NCBI GenBank assembly: GCA_964498755.1
Contig: CAZCIB010000002.1
Span: forward strand, 1 to 64,000
DNA from: RZZS01 sp964498755
GTDB lineage: Bacteria; Pseudomonadota; Alphaproteobacteria; Micavibrionales; Micavibrionaceae
DNA: 64,000 nucleotides
Direction of reading: 5' to 3'
Below the pieces are notes generated by a model that did not search any database, was not told where the DNA came from, and saw nothing but the letters and a program-made list of their open reading frames with translations. Both the position numbers and the translations under genes were made by a program. This document shows, in pieces, positions 1-9,829 of this stretch (position 1 is the stretch's first letter; every line of letters starts with the position of its first letter).

Positions 1-74
1 TCCCACGAAAACCCTTACCCGTCAATGTGTTCTGATGCAGAGTCCGGTAGTGTGCACATAACTGGAGCAACGCC

Positions 75-257
75 ATGCCAGATAACAATAAAACAAGTAA
101 AACTTCATTTGATCGTTCGGCATATAAAACTGTGCGAAATGCTCTGATAGGCACAGCTTTGTTGACGGGCGCAGTAACAATTGCTGCCGTAGGCATTAGC
201 CACACAACCCCAGAACAAAGAACGAATTTTGGTGAAAGGCTTCTAAATCTGGATTAG
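75..257 (+). CDS. small hypothetical membrane protein
   Basis: A 60-residue protein that I do not recognise. The N-terminal half is polar and basic (residues 1-22). Residues 23-43 form one hydrophobic segment rich in Ala, Gly, Ile and Val, so a single-pass inner-membrane protein is likely. The tail is short and ends Leu-Asp. A GGAG ribosome-binding site lies seven bases before the ATG, which supports real translation. The gene points away from the minus-strand FtsB-like gene that follows it, so the two are convergent. Bases 1-74 show no other gene. The function is unknown and a spurious frame cannot be excluded at this length. Confidence 0.5.
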   Translation: MPDNNKTSKTSFDRSAYKTVRNALIGTALLTGAVTIAAVGISHTTPEQRTNFGERLLNLD

Positions 258-320
258 AAGCAGACCTTGCGCCTAAAGGGGACATGATGCGCTTCGCATT
301 ATTGATGCCCTTCAAGCACA

Positions 321-632
321 TCAGCGGTCCAGCAACACATGCGCGCCGTCGGGGACGTAGCCGAGCACGTGCTGAATCCGCTCTTCGAGTAAATCCTTAT
401 TAATTGAGCCGGGGCGCATCATCACGACCTTGCGCTCAAGATCTTCGCGTGCGGCTCTGGCCGTTTCATACTGCGCGTTCGTTCTCTCGATTTTTTTCTC
501 CAGAACCAGAAGGCGCATGTAGCTGCGCTGCCCGTGGATCAGGTGATAGCAAAAATAAAAGCACAGACTGAATCCGATCACGGCGATCAGGTTCTGCTTC
601 AGGTAAGCGCGGTATGACAGACGTCCGTTCAT
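321..632 (-). CDS. ftsB: FtsB/DivIC-family septum formation initiator protein
   Basis: This 103-residue bitopic membrane protein has a short cytoplasmic N-terminus, one transmembrane helix at about residues 14-32, and a coiled coil of charged heptads at about 36-70 ending in a conserved-looking ARxxLxxKVxxMRPGSI segment. Length and layout match the FtsB/DivIC family, which with FtsL and FtsQ forms the divisome subcomplex linking early division proteins to septal peptidoglycan synthesis. A location next to eno is usual for this family in alphaproteobacteria, although here about 430 bp with repeats separates the two. A LexA-type box lies 70 bp upstream of the ATG, so SOS control is possible. 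Family assignment is firm; the exact divisome role is inferred from homologues. Confidence 0.85.
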   Translation of the reverse strand: MNGRLSYRAYLKQNLIAVIGFSLCFYFCYHLIHGQRSYMRLLVLEKKIERTNAQYETARAAREDLERKVVMMRPGSINKDLLEERIQHVLGYVPDGAHVLLDR

Positions 633-701
633 AGATTCATCGAATCACAAACGAATCACCCGCGTCAAGAAAATAACGTTTTGAATCAATAACTTAAATG
701 A

Positions 702-716
702 GAACGTAGAGAGAAC
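702..716 (-). promoter_or_regulatory. LexA (SOS) box, GTTC-N7-GTTC
   Basis: The plus strand reads GAACGTAGAGAGAAC, which on the minus strand is GTTC-N7-GTTC, a perfect match to the direct-repeat LexA operator known in alphaproteobacteria. It lies 70 bp upstream of the ftsB-like start codon, within promoter range. A TTGACA hexamer lies further upstream on the minus strand (complement of bases 751-756), but I see no well-spaced -10 partner. The same motif occurs upstream of lexA in this window, so the matching repressor is present. Confidence 0.6.
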
Positions 717-854
717 GAATAAAGCTAACCGATTCTAATGATTCACATTTTTGTCAAATGGAAAAATGCGCCTTTCTACGGGTGAGAAAGACGCAGTCAG
801 GAGAAAAACGATTCAAAGACCCGGCGCAACGTATTCCGCCGCAAGCTTCTTTAA

Positions 855-930
855 AACACAGAGATCACAGCGCGCACAGAGAATGACTTTGTCAAAAACA
901 CTCTGTGACCTCTGTGCGCTCTGCTGTGAA
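855..930. repeat. inverted repeat of CACAGAG-type units
   Basis: The left arm (855-882) and right arm (901-929) are imperfect reverse complements built from short CACAGAG/CTCTGTG units, separated by an A/T-rich loop. This is the same plan, hairpin arms made of short tandem units, as the elements in the dnaE and nuo regions, although the unit differs. It lies between eno and ftsB, about 136 bp beyond the eno stop codon. Confidence 0.65.
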
Positions 931-1014
931 AACATATTGCGTCTTCGGCGCATGACTACGTGACTTTTGGCGTCTTGGCGGTTGACCTGAAAGGACCAGG
1001 CAACGGGAAGCCAC

Positions 1015-1042
1015 GGGGACGCAATGAATTTATTGCGTCCCC
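1015..1042. repeat. perfect palindromic hairpin, REP-like
   Basis: GGGGACGCAAT and its exact reverse complement ATTGCGTCCCC are separated by GAATTT. The stem is 11 bp with a 6-base loop. It lies 24 bases past the eno stop codon on the minus strand. There is no T-run after the stem, so it is not a classical intrinsic terminator. It could protect the 3' end of the eno message or be a mobile REP-type palindrome. Confidence 0.6.
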
Positions 1043-1065
1043 TATAGGCAGGCCGCATTAACCAA

Positions 1066-2433
<1,368 letters not shown>

Positions 2434-2469
2434 TCAGGCGTAAGCCCCTGCCATCCGGGCGCGAGGATT

Positions 2470-2497
2470 ATCTTACAGAATCCGATTCGCGCTTCAA
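2470..2497 (-). promoter_or_regulatory. putative sigma-70 promoter for eno
   Basis: On the minus strand TTGAAG (2497-2492) is followed after 16 bases by TAAGAT (2475-2470), about 90 bp upstream of the eno start. The spacing and hexamers fit a housekeeping promoter. This rests on pattern only. Confidence 0.4.
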
Positions 2498-2568
2498 GCA
2501 ATAAATGATTCGAAGGAGTCAAATATATTTATTGACACAGATGAATTTATCCAGAGACAGGGTGATGC

Positions 2569-3192
2569 TTACTGACTGTTCATTGCCTTGACAAGTTTCT
2601 CCATTACGCCCGTCATAGGCAGGATGGGATTGGCGCAGCCGTTCTGTTCGCGCAATCCTGTCTGGTAAATGGCCGTAACCGTTTGTTCCCTGAACGCCGC
2701 ATCTGAGTCCCAGACGCTTTTGAACCTGCCATGCGCCTCGGGCGGTATTTCCGAGAGCAATTTTTCATAGGCTTGGAGCTCAAAGGTTTCATAGTCCTGA
2801 TTGTTCTCCTGCGCCTCTGAAACTCTTTTCTGCGCCTCGCTTTTAAACTTGCCCACGGGGCATTGCTCTCCTTCTCCGGTCTCCAGACTATGCGCCTGCA
2901 TCAGGCGCTGCTTCAACGCATCCGGAACCTCACATCCAAGACTCATCCGGATCGATAATTCCATATTGGCATGAATGACGTCTTCCCTTTTATTTGCCGG
3001 GATAGAGCCTTCTTCAATTTTTTGATCAATCACGGCCAGCGCGTTGCGCCCCTGGTCAGTCCGGGACAGCGACTCGACGGCCTTTCGGGTTTGTTCCTTT
3101 ATAAAGCTCTCTGCGCAATTATCGCCTTGCGCACGGGATTCCGCGGCAAAAATCCCGAAGATAAACAGCATTGTCACTATTGTTAACCTCAC
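2569..3192 (-). CDS. hypothetical secreted protein
   Basis: A 207-residue protein of unknown family. Residues 1-21 form a clear Sec signal peptide with a hydrophobic core and an SRA cleavage motif, so the mature protein is probably periplasmic. It contains four cysteines (in NCAES, GCEVP, QCPVG and GCANP), which could form two disulfides, and is otherwise rich in charged helices. The start codon overlaps the kdsA stop by four bases (ATGA), implying translational coupling with kdsA. It lies between kdsA and eno, where most alphaproteobacteria carry nothing or an unrelated small gene. I cannot assign a function. Confidence 0.75.
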   Translation of the reverse strand: MRLTIVTMLFIFGIFAAESRAQGDNCAESFIKEQTRKAVESLSRTDQGRNALAVIDQKIEEGSIPANKREDVIHANMELSIRMSLGCEVPDALKQRLMQAHSLETGEGEQCPVGKFKSEAQKRVSEAQENNQDYETFELQAYEKLLSEIPPEAHGRFKSVWDSDAAFREQTVTAIYQTGLREQNGCANPILPMTGVMEKLVKAMNSQ

Positions 3193-4019
3193 TGTGCGGT
3201 CTCCTTTTTGGTCAGTGCGTCGATTTGCTTTAATACGCTTAAAACATTTTTCATCCGGTGAAGTTCCACCATATTCGGCCCATCGGACGGCGCGTTGTCC
3301 GGGTCCTGATGCGTTTCCATGAACACGGCGGCGACGCCGACAGCCACGGCGGCGCGAGCGAGAACGGGCACCATGCTCCGGTCGCCGCCCGACGACGCGC
3401 CTTTCCCGCCCGGCTGCTGAACCGAGTGCGTCGCGTCGAACACGACCGGATAGCCCGTTTCCGCCATAATCGGCAGGGCGCGCATGTCGGAGACAAGCGT
3501 GTTATACCCGAAGCTCGCGCCGCGCTCGGTCAGGAGAATTTTCTCATTGCCCGTACTGGCGACTTTCGCGGCGACGTTCTTCATGTCCCATGGCGCGAGG
3601 AACTGGCCTTTCTTGACGTTAATGACCGCGCCCGTTCTTCCGGCGGTGAGCAATAAATCCGTCTGACGGCATAGAAACGCCGGGATTTGCAACACGTCCA
3701 CGACTTCGGTCACGAGCGCGCATTGTTCCTCTGTGTGAATATCGGTCAGAACCGGGACGCCGAATTCTTTTTTCAGATCGGCGAAGACCTCCAACCCCTT
3801 TTCCAGCCCAATCCCGCGCGCGCCGGACACGGACGTCCGGTTGGCTTTGTCGAATGAGGTTTTGTAAATAAAGGGAATGCCAAGTTCGCCCGAGATTTCC
3901 TTGAGCGCGCCGCACATGTCAAAGGCGTGCGTACGGCTCTCCATCTGGCACGGCCCGGCGATTAGCGTAAACGGACGGTCGTTGGCGATTTCAATGTTCT
4001 GGACGGAGACTGTTTTCAT
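3189..4019 (-). CDS. kdsA: 2-dehydro-3-deoxyphosphooctonate aldolase (KDO-8-phosphate synthase)
   Basis: KdsA condenses phosphoenolpyruvate with arabinose 5-phosphate to KDO 8-phosphate, the precursor of the KDO sugars linking lipid A to core oligosaccharide. The 276 residues show the AGPCQMES motif (21-28), [10 protein letters not shown] (52-61), DATHS (195-199) and the [15 protein letters not shown] segment (235-249). Cys24 in AGPC replaces the Asn found in the E. coli enzyme and marks the metal-dependent class. I chose the ATG at 4019: a frame opening at a TTG 36 bases upstream adds 12 residues absent from the family. The next gene overlaps its stop codon. The position between pyrG and eno is typical. 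Confidence 0.96.
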   Translation of the reverse strand: MKTVSVQNIEIANDRPFTLIAGPCQMESRTHAFDMCGALKEISGELGIPFIYKTSFDKANRTSVSGARGIGLEKGLEVFADLKKEFGVPVLTDIHTEEQCALVTEVVDVLQIPAFLCRQTDLLLTAGRTGAVINVKKGQFLAPWDMKNVAAKVASTGNEKILLTERGASFGYNTLVSDMRALPIMAETGYPVVFDATHSVQQPGGKGASSGGDRSMVPVLARAAVAVGVAAVFMETHQDPDNAPSDGPNMVELHRMKNVLSVLKQIDALTKKETAQ

Positions 4020-4075
4020 GGGCAGAACTTTGCCACGTCCGATTGCGCGCGTCAAAGAAAGACGCTTTTAAAGAG

Positions 4076-4104
4076 AAAAGCCGGGAATTTAATCCCGGCT
4101 TTTT
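4076..4104 (-). terminator. rho-independent terminator after the toxin-antitoxin genes
   Basis: An 11-bp perfect stem (AAAAGCCGGGA / TCCCGGCTTTT) with a 6-base loop lies four bases past the stop codon of the ribbon-helix-helix gene. On the minus strand the stem is followed by a T-rich run, and on the plus strand by TTTTTGC, so it could work both ways. It separates the toxin-antitoxin pair from kdsA, which then needs its own promoter. Confidence 0.75.
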
Positions 4105-4107
4105 GCT

Positions 4108-4410
4108 TTATTTTTCGGTTTTCGTTACAGCCTGTTCGTGCTCGAACGGGACCTGTTCCTGGTCATGAAGGCCGTGCGAGACGACGCCCGCCTCGCGGTC
4201 GCGGGCGTTCATCAGCGCAAGCAGTTCAAGACCGCGTTCGGGCGAGCCGCGTTCGGCGCGCGCCCGGAAGCTTGCATAGGCGTCAAATTCCGCAAGGGCA
4301 ACGGTCGCCCATTCTCGAAACATGCTGTTGACGCTAATGTCCCGCATATCGGCGAGATTGCGAAGCCGTTCGGCCATATCGTCCGGCAGCCTGATGGTCA
4401 AGGTCGCCAT
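4108..4410 (-). CDS. ribbon-helix-helix protein, probable antitoxin
   Basis: This 100-residue protein starts with a beta strand and two helices (about residues 3-45: TLTIRLPDDMAERLRNLA, then a second helix beginning near ISVNS), the ribbon-helix-helix DNA-binding fold of CopG/Arc-like antitoxins. The C-terminal half is charged and probably disordered, as expected for the toxin-binding part of an antitoxin. It lies 11 bases after the PIN-domain gene on the same strand and is followed by a terminator, so the two form one unit. The family role would be to neutralise the PIN ribonuclease and repress the pair. Pairing is inferred from context. Confidence 0.75.
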   Translation of the reverse strand: MATLTIRLPDDMAERLRNLADMRDISVNSMFREWATVALAEFDAYASFRARAERGSPERGLELLALMNARDREAGVVSHGLHDQEQVPFEHEQAVTKTEK

Positions 4411-4421
4411 TTTATCCTCCT

Positions 4422-4856
4422 TTAGTTTTTACTTTCTCTCAAGCTTCGTAATAATTCCGCAGGTTTTACCACTTTCACGTCCGGCATGTACAAATCGCCG
4501 CCTTTAAAATCCTTTATGTTCCAGCTGACGATATACTCGGCATTTCCCGCCAACCCCAGTTCAATCAAATGGTTATCCGCCTCGTCTTTCAGATTTGGGC
4601 GCCACTTGTAGTAAATCTCGGTCCAAACGCACACGGAACACAACGACTCCAGCAATTCCTGTCTTTCCTGGAAATTGAGGACACGATCATCATAAAGTCC
4701 CTCTCGCCCAATCAGACAGTGATATTCCCGGTACAGCGCCTCCCCCATCAGCGGGGTTATCTGGCGCCGGAACGCCATTTCCAGCATCAGGCGGTTTATG
4801 CCGTCGCCGGACCGAAGAGCCCCGACGAAAATATTCGTATCAAGAACAACCTTCAT
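4422..4856 (-). CDS. PIN-domain ribonuclease, probable toxin (COG1569-like)
   Basis: A 144-residue PIN-domain protein. The motif VVLDTNIFVGAL opens it, with Asp6 as first acidic residue. Other likely metal ligands are Glu44, Asp91/Asp94 in KDEADNH, and Asp116 in SWNIKDF. This matches VapC-like single-strand RNases of the 'putative toxin component, PIN family'. I chose the internal ATG at 4856 because a longer frame would run back into the end of pyrG and add 26 residues before the first PIN strand. The toxin comes first and the antitoxin second, the reverse of the common vapBC order. No strong ribosome site is visible. Upstream lies a pair of direct repeats that could be the operator. Confidence 0.8.
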   Translation of the reverse strand: MKVVLDTNIFVGALRSGDGINRLMLEMAFRRQITPLMGEALYREYHCLIGREGLYDDRVLNFQERQELLESLCSVCVWTEIYYKWRPNLKDEADNHLIELGLAGNAEYIVSWNIKDFKGGDLYMPDVKVVKPAELLRSLRESKN

Positions 4857-4862
4857 AATAAT

Positions 4863-4881
4863 GCTATCACATACGCTATCA
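4863..4881 (-). promoter_or_regulatory. direct-repeat operator candidate for the toxin-antitoxin pair
   Basis: GCTATCA occurs at 4863-4869 and again at 4875-4881, 12 bases apart (TGATAGC twice on the coding strand), immediately upstream of the PIN gene start. Spaced short repeats in this place are typical of operators bound by ribbon-helix-helix dimers. This is inference from position and symmetry. Confidence 0.4.
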
Positions 4882-4911
4882 TTGTCAAATCTTTTTTGCG
4901 CATAACAATTC

Positions 4912-6543
<1,632 letters not shown>

Positions 6544-6616
6544 TTAAGAGTTACACGGGGTTAGGACTGGCGCCGCAACGCCGGATCAGATTCATAATTT
6601 TTTATTCTACTTCACT

Positions 6617-7006
6617 TTACTGCGATATGGGGGCCTGAGGCGGTTTTGGTGGAACGTTTTCCTCAGTTTCCTGTTCCGTTCCGGCGCCGACTCCCTCTTC
6701 AGCGTTGCCCGCTACAGCCGGCGCTTCCGCCGCTTTATCGACGTCGACGCGCTCCAGAATGCCGTCCTGCCCGGTATGCGTTCCCGCAAGCCAGGCCAAA
6801 AGCAGGCTCGTGCAAAAGAAACAAACCGCGCAAATCGCCGTCGCGCGCGTCAAAACATTCGCCGTCGCGCGGGCGCTGGCGAACTGCCCGAGGCCGCCGC
6901 CACCGCCGCCAATGCCGAGGCCGCCGCCCTCAGAGCGCTGGACCAGAACCAGCCCGATAATCGCCAGCGCGAGCATTAAGTGTATTACGAGAACAACCTG
7001 TTCCAT
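6617..7006 (-). CDS. secG: protein-export membrane protein SecG
   Basis: SecG is the small accessory subunit of the SecYEG translocon in the inner membrane. The 129 residues show two transmembrane helices (about 3-22 and 54-73) joined by a glycine-rich cytoplasmic loop (27-41) that contains the conserved GGGLG and LGQFASARATANVLTRATA signature. The acidic and proline-rich C-terminal tail (about residues 80-129) is variable in the family. An AAGGG ribosome site precedes the ATG. The order tpiA-secG-pyrG is the standard alphaproteobacterial arrangement, and the 15-bp gap to tpiA suggests co-transcription. Confidence 0.95.
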   Translation of the reverse strand: MEQVVLVIHLMLALAIIGLVLVQRSEGGGLGIGGGGGGLGQFASARATANVLTRATAICAVCFFCTSLLLAWLAGTHTGQDGILERVDVDKAAEAPAVAGNAEEGVGAGTEQETEENVPPKPPQAPISQ

Positions 7007-7021
7007 ATTTAAACCCTTTTC

Positions 7022-7780
7022 CTAAGCCGCCCGCGCAATTGCCAGATAATCATCCGCCTTCAGTGACGCCCCGCCGATCAGCGCGCCGTCTACATTTGGA
7101 ACCTTGAAAAGTTCTTCGGCGTTGCCGGGCTTGACGGAACCGCCGTAGAGAATACGGATGTTTTCAGAATCTGCAAGCTTTTCCTCAAGCGTCTCCCTGA
7201 TGAACGCGTGCATTTCTTTAACATCGTCCGGAGTCGCCGTCTTGCCTGTGCCTATCGCCCAGACGGGCTCGTAGGCGATCACAAGGTTATCCGCGTTCAC
7301 GCCGGACTGCGGCACGGCTTCGGCGAGCTGCGCGCCGACGATGTCTTTTTCCTTGCCCGCGTCGCGCTCGGATTCCGTCTCGCCGACGCAGATAATAACC
7401 TTAAGTCCTTTCGACAGAGCTTTTTGCGCTTTTTCAAAAACGGATCTGTCAGTTTCGCCGAAAAACTGCCGCCGCTCGGAATGGCCGAGAATTACGTATT
7501 TGCAGCCAAAATCCGCAAGCATGTCCGCGGAGATTTCCCCCGTGTACGCGCCGTTATCCTGCGCCGCGCAATCCTGCGCGCCCAGCCAGATATGCTTGCC
7601 GTCCAGTTTTTGCTTCACCGCGTCCAGATGGATAAACGGCGGACAAACCACAAAACTGCAGGCGCCAAGCAAAGACTGCTCATTATCCAGCCCGGCGACG
7701 ATTTCGGTCGCGAGTTTCCGCGCGTCCTCAAGCGTCCCGTTCATTTTCCAGTTTCCGGCTATCAGTTTTTTCATCCGCAT
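7022..7780 (-). CDS. tpiA: triosephosphate isomerase
   Basis: This cytoplasmic TIM-barrel enzyme interconverts dihydroxyacetone phosphate and glyceraldehyde 3-phosphate. Within 252 residues are Asn10/Lys12 in AGNWKMNG, electrophile His100 in ILGHSERR, catalytic base Glu171 in AYEPVWAIGTG, the flexible loop 6 that follows, and the phosphate-binding YGGSV (212-216). Two ATGs are close together (residues 1 and 3). An AAGGG lies just upstream and could serve either. It is divergent from ppiD, with a 138-bp region between them that must hold both promoters; I see no confident hexamer pair there. Confidence 0.98.
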   Translation of the reverse strand: MRMKKLIAGNWKMNGTLEDARKLATEIVAGLDNEQSLLGACSFVVCPPFIHLDAVKQKLDGKHIWLGAQDCAAQDNGAYTGEISADMLADFGCKYVILGHSERRQFFGETDRSVFEKAQKALSKGLKVIICVGETESERDAGKEKDIVGAQLAEAVPQSGVNADNLVIAYEPVWAIGTGKTATPDDVKEMHAFIRETLEEKLADSENIRILYGGSVKPGNAEELFKVPNVDGALIGGASLKADDYLAIARAA

Positions 7781-7918
7781 ATTCCCTTAATCTAATCCGC
7801 TCTGCGTAAAGTGTTTACCGTTCCCGGCGATGAAATGCAATCATCTGTTGCCCGATTGCGCGGGGCTCTTTATATTTCCGTTTCATTATGACGATTTAAA
7901 TGCGTGGAAGGACAACAA

Positions 7919-9829
7919 ATGCTTCAGGCCATGCGCGACGGCGCACACTCAGGCTTTCTTAAAATCATTCTGTTCGGCTTGCTTGGCCTTGGCGTGGCGG
8001 GGCTTGTGCTTATGGACGTCGGCGGGGCGTTTCAGGGCGTGCGCGGATCGAACAAGGTCGCCGAGGTCGGCAGACAGGCTATATCCTTGCAAAATTTTGA
8101 CCGCACCGTCCGCACGGTCGTCCGCAATCAGGGCCTTGATATGGAGACGGCCTACCGCCTTGGTCTGGTCAACCAGATTTTGATGAGTGAAATACAGGGC
8201 ATTCTTCTCGGACAGAAAGCGCGGGAGCTCGGCATTGCGATTTCCGAAGAAGCGGTTGCGCAGCAAATCGCCACGCTCGTCGCGCCATTTACGGATGAAA
8301 ACACGACGCCGCAGCAAGCGCTCGACCGCGTTCTGGCCAGTCAGGGCATGAGCGAAGCCATGCTGGTTGAAACCGTCCGTAAAGAAATGGCGAACTCGCT
8401 ACTTGTCAGCGCGTTTCAGGCCGAAGCCGCGCCCGTGCCCGCCGCGCTCGCCAAAGACCTCCATGCCTTCACGAACGAGAAACGAGAGCTCACGGTCGTT
8501 GAAATCGATTATGACTCAATCACGAATATCCCCGAGCCTTCCGAAGAAGAGCTTGCGGCCTATTACGACAGCGTCAAGGAACGCTACGCCATACCGGAAC
8601 GCCGCACCATCACGCTGGCCTTCGTCGACGCCGAAGAAGTCGAGCAGACGATCGGCATTGCCGATGAGGAGTTGATGGCCGTATATGAAGAGTTCATCGA
8701 GGACTATACCCTGCCCGAACGGCGCGTCGTTGAAATGGCCATACTTGACAATCAGGATGATGCGCTTTCGACGCTTCAGGCCGTTTCCAAAGACGATACG
8801 CCGCTTGAAAAAGCCGTTGAAAACGTAACCGGGTCAAACGAGTCGTTCCTCGGCGAGCAAACGCTTGAGCCGGACGGCCTCGCCGAAGAGATTGCCAAGC
8901 CCGTTTTTGACGCCGAAGAAGGCGCAGCCGTCGGGCCCGTGCAAACCCCGCTTGGCTGGCATGTCATTCACGTCAATGACACGATCCCGAGCGCCGTCAC
9001 GCCGTTCGAAGAAGTGCGCGACGAACTCTATGAAGAGCGTCTTAATACGATGCTCGCCGACGAGCTCTTTGAAATGGCCAACCAGGTCGATGATCTGATC
9101 GCGGGCGGCGCGCCGCTCGAAGAAGCGGTCGAGACGTTCAACCTCGAAACGGTCACTTACGAAAACATTGACAGCTTCGGCCTCGGCGTGGATCAGGATG
9201 AAAAGTTGAGCGCGTATGGCGAAAGCAAGAACGAGATCCTTGAAATGGCGTTCGAGATGGAAGAGGGCTATATCTCGCCGATCCTCGAACTTTCCGATGG
9301 CCGCTTCGCCGTTATTCGCGCCGACGCCGTGTCGGAAAAGTCCTATCCGGCGCTTGAAGAGGTTCGTGAAGACGTTCTCGAACGCTGGGAAACGCGGACG
9401 CGGCGCCAGATGGCTGCGGAGAAAGCGGACGCGCTTCTGAAGAAACTGGAGACAGGCGCCGCTATCGAAGACGCCGCCGCCGACGACGGGCTGAAAACGC
9501 GCGCAATGACCGTTCCGCGTTCGGGCAATGAGGAGAACGCCGCGCTTGGCCCGCGCGAGCGCATGCCTTTCTTTGACGCCGGTCAGGGCGAAGCCGCAAT
9601 GACCTCGACCGAAGACGGGTTCGTCGTGGGCGTCGTTTCGGAAATCATTCTGCCTGAAGCGCCGCCGCAGGACAGTGAAGACCTTGATAATATCTCGACC
9701 TGGCTGAACCGGCAGATACCGTCGGAAATCCTGATGACCCTGACCAGCTCAATATTTGAAGAGAAAAACGTCACGATCAACGAGGACCTTCTGGAGCTGG
9801 AATACGGCGATACGGACGGGTTGAACTGA
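7919..9829 (+). CDS. ppiD: PpiD-like periplasmic peptidyl-prolyl isomerase / SurA-N chaperone
   Basis: A membrane-anchored periplasmic folding factor of the PpiD/SurA type. One transmembrane helix spans about residues 13-33 of 636. An N-terminal SurA-like chaperone domain follows (about 40-190, containing LVNQILMSEIQGILLGQKARELG). A parvulin-type rotamase domain is recognised by the PVQTPLGWHVIHV signature near residues 338-352. The C-terminal part (about 420-600) is related but divergent and acidic. A GTG 15 bases upstream keeps the frame open, but the ATG at 7919 has a GAAGGA ribosome site six bases before it, so I use it. Its stop overlaps the trpE start (TGATG). Location before trpE is conserved in alphaproteobacteria. 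Confidence 0.9.
   Translation: MLQAMRDGAHSGFLKIILFGLLGLGVAGLVLMDVGGAFQGVRGSNKVAEVGRQAISLQNFDRTVRTVVRNQGLDMETAYRLGLVNQILMSEIQGILLGQKARELGIAISEEAVAQQIATLVAPFTDENTTPQQALDRVLASQGMSEAMLVETVRKEMANSLLVSAFQAEAAPVPAALAKDLHAFTNEKRELTVVEIDYDSITNIPEPSEEELAAYYDSVKERYAIPERRTITLAFVDAEEVEQTIGIADEELMAVYEEFIEDYTLPERRVVEMAILDNQDDALSTLQAVSKDDTPLEKAVENVTGSNESFLGEQTLEPDGLAEEIAKPVFDAEEGAAVGPVQTPLGWHVIHVNDTIPSAVTPFEEVRDELYEERLNTMLADELFEMANQVDDLIAGGAPLEEAVETFNLETVTYENIDSFGLGVDQDEKLSAYGESKNEILEMAFEMEEGYISPILELSDGRFAVIRADAVSEKSYPALEEVREDVLERWETRTRRQMAAEKADALLKKLETGAAIEDAAADDGLKTRAMTVPRSGNEENAALGPRERMPFFDAGQGEAAMTSTEDGFVVGVVSEIILPEAPPQDSEDLDNISTWLNRQIPSEILMTLTSSIFEEKNVTINEDLLELEYGDTDGLN

Larger units (their letters stand above)
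633..1065. other. 433-bp intergenic region between ftsB and eno
   Basis: No convincing gene is present. The region holds a LexA box (702-716), an imperfect inverted repeat made of CACAGAG-like units (855-930) and a perfect 11-bp-stem hairpin (1015-1042). The stretch between the two repeats contains a 'CTTTTGGCGTCTTGGCGG' phrase (963-980) of a kind often seen beside CACAGAG repeats in bacterial intergenic DNA. Open frames across the repeats have low-complexity, repeat-derived translations and are not annotated. Confidence 0.6.

Noticed and set aside
751..963. A 70-codon frame between ftsB and eno
   Set aside because: It is mostly translation of the CACAGAG inverted repeat, with no ribosome site and low complexity.
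4020..4055. Extended KdsA starting at TTG
   Set aside because: It adds 12 basic residues not found in the family and has no ribosome site.
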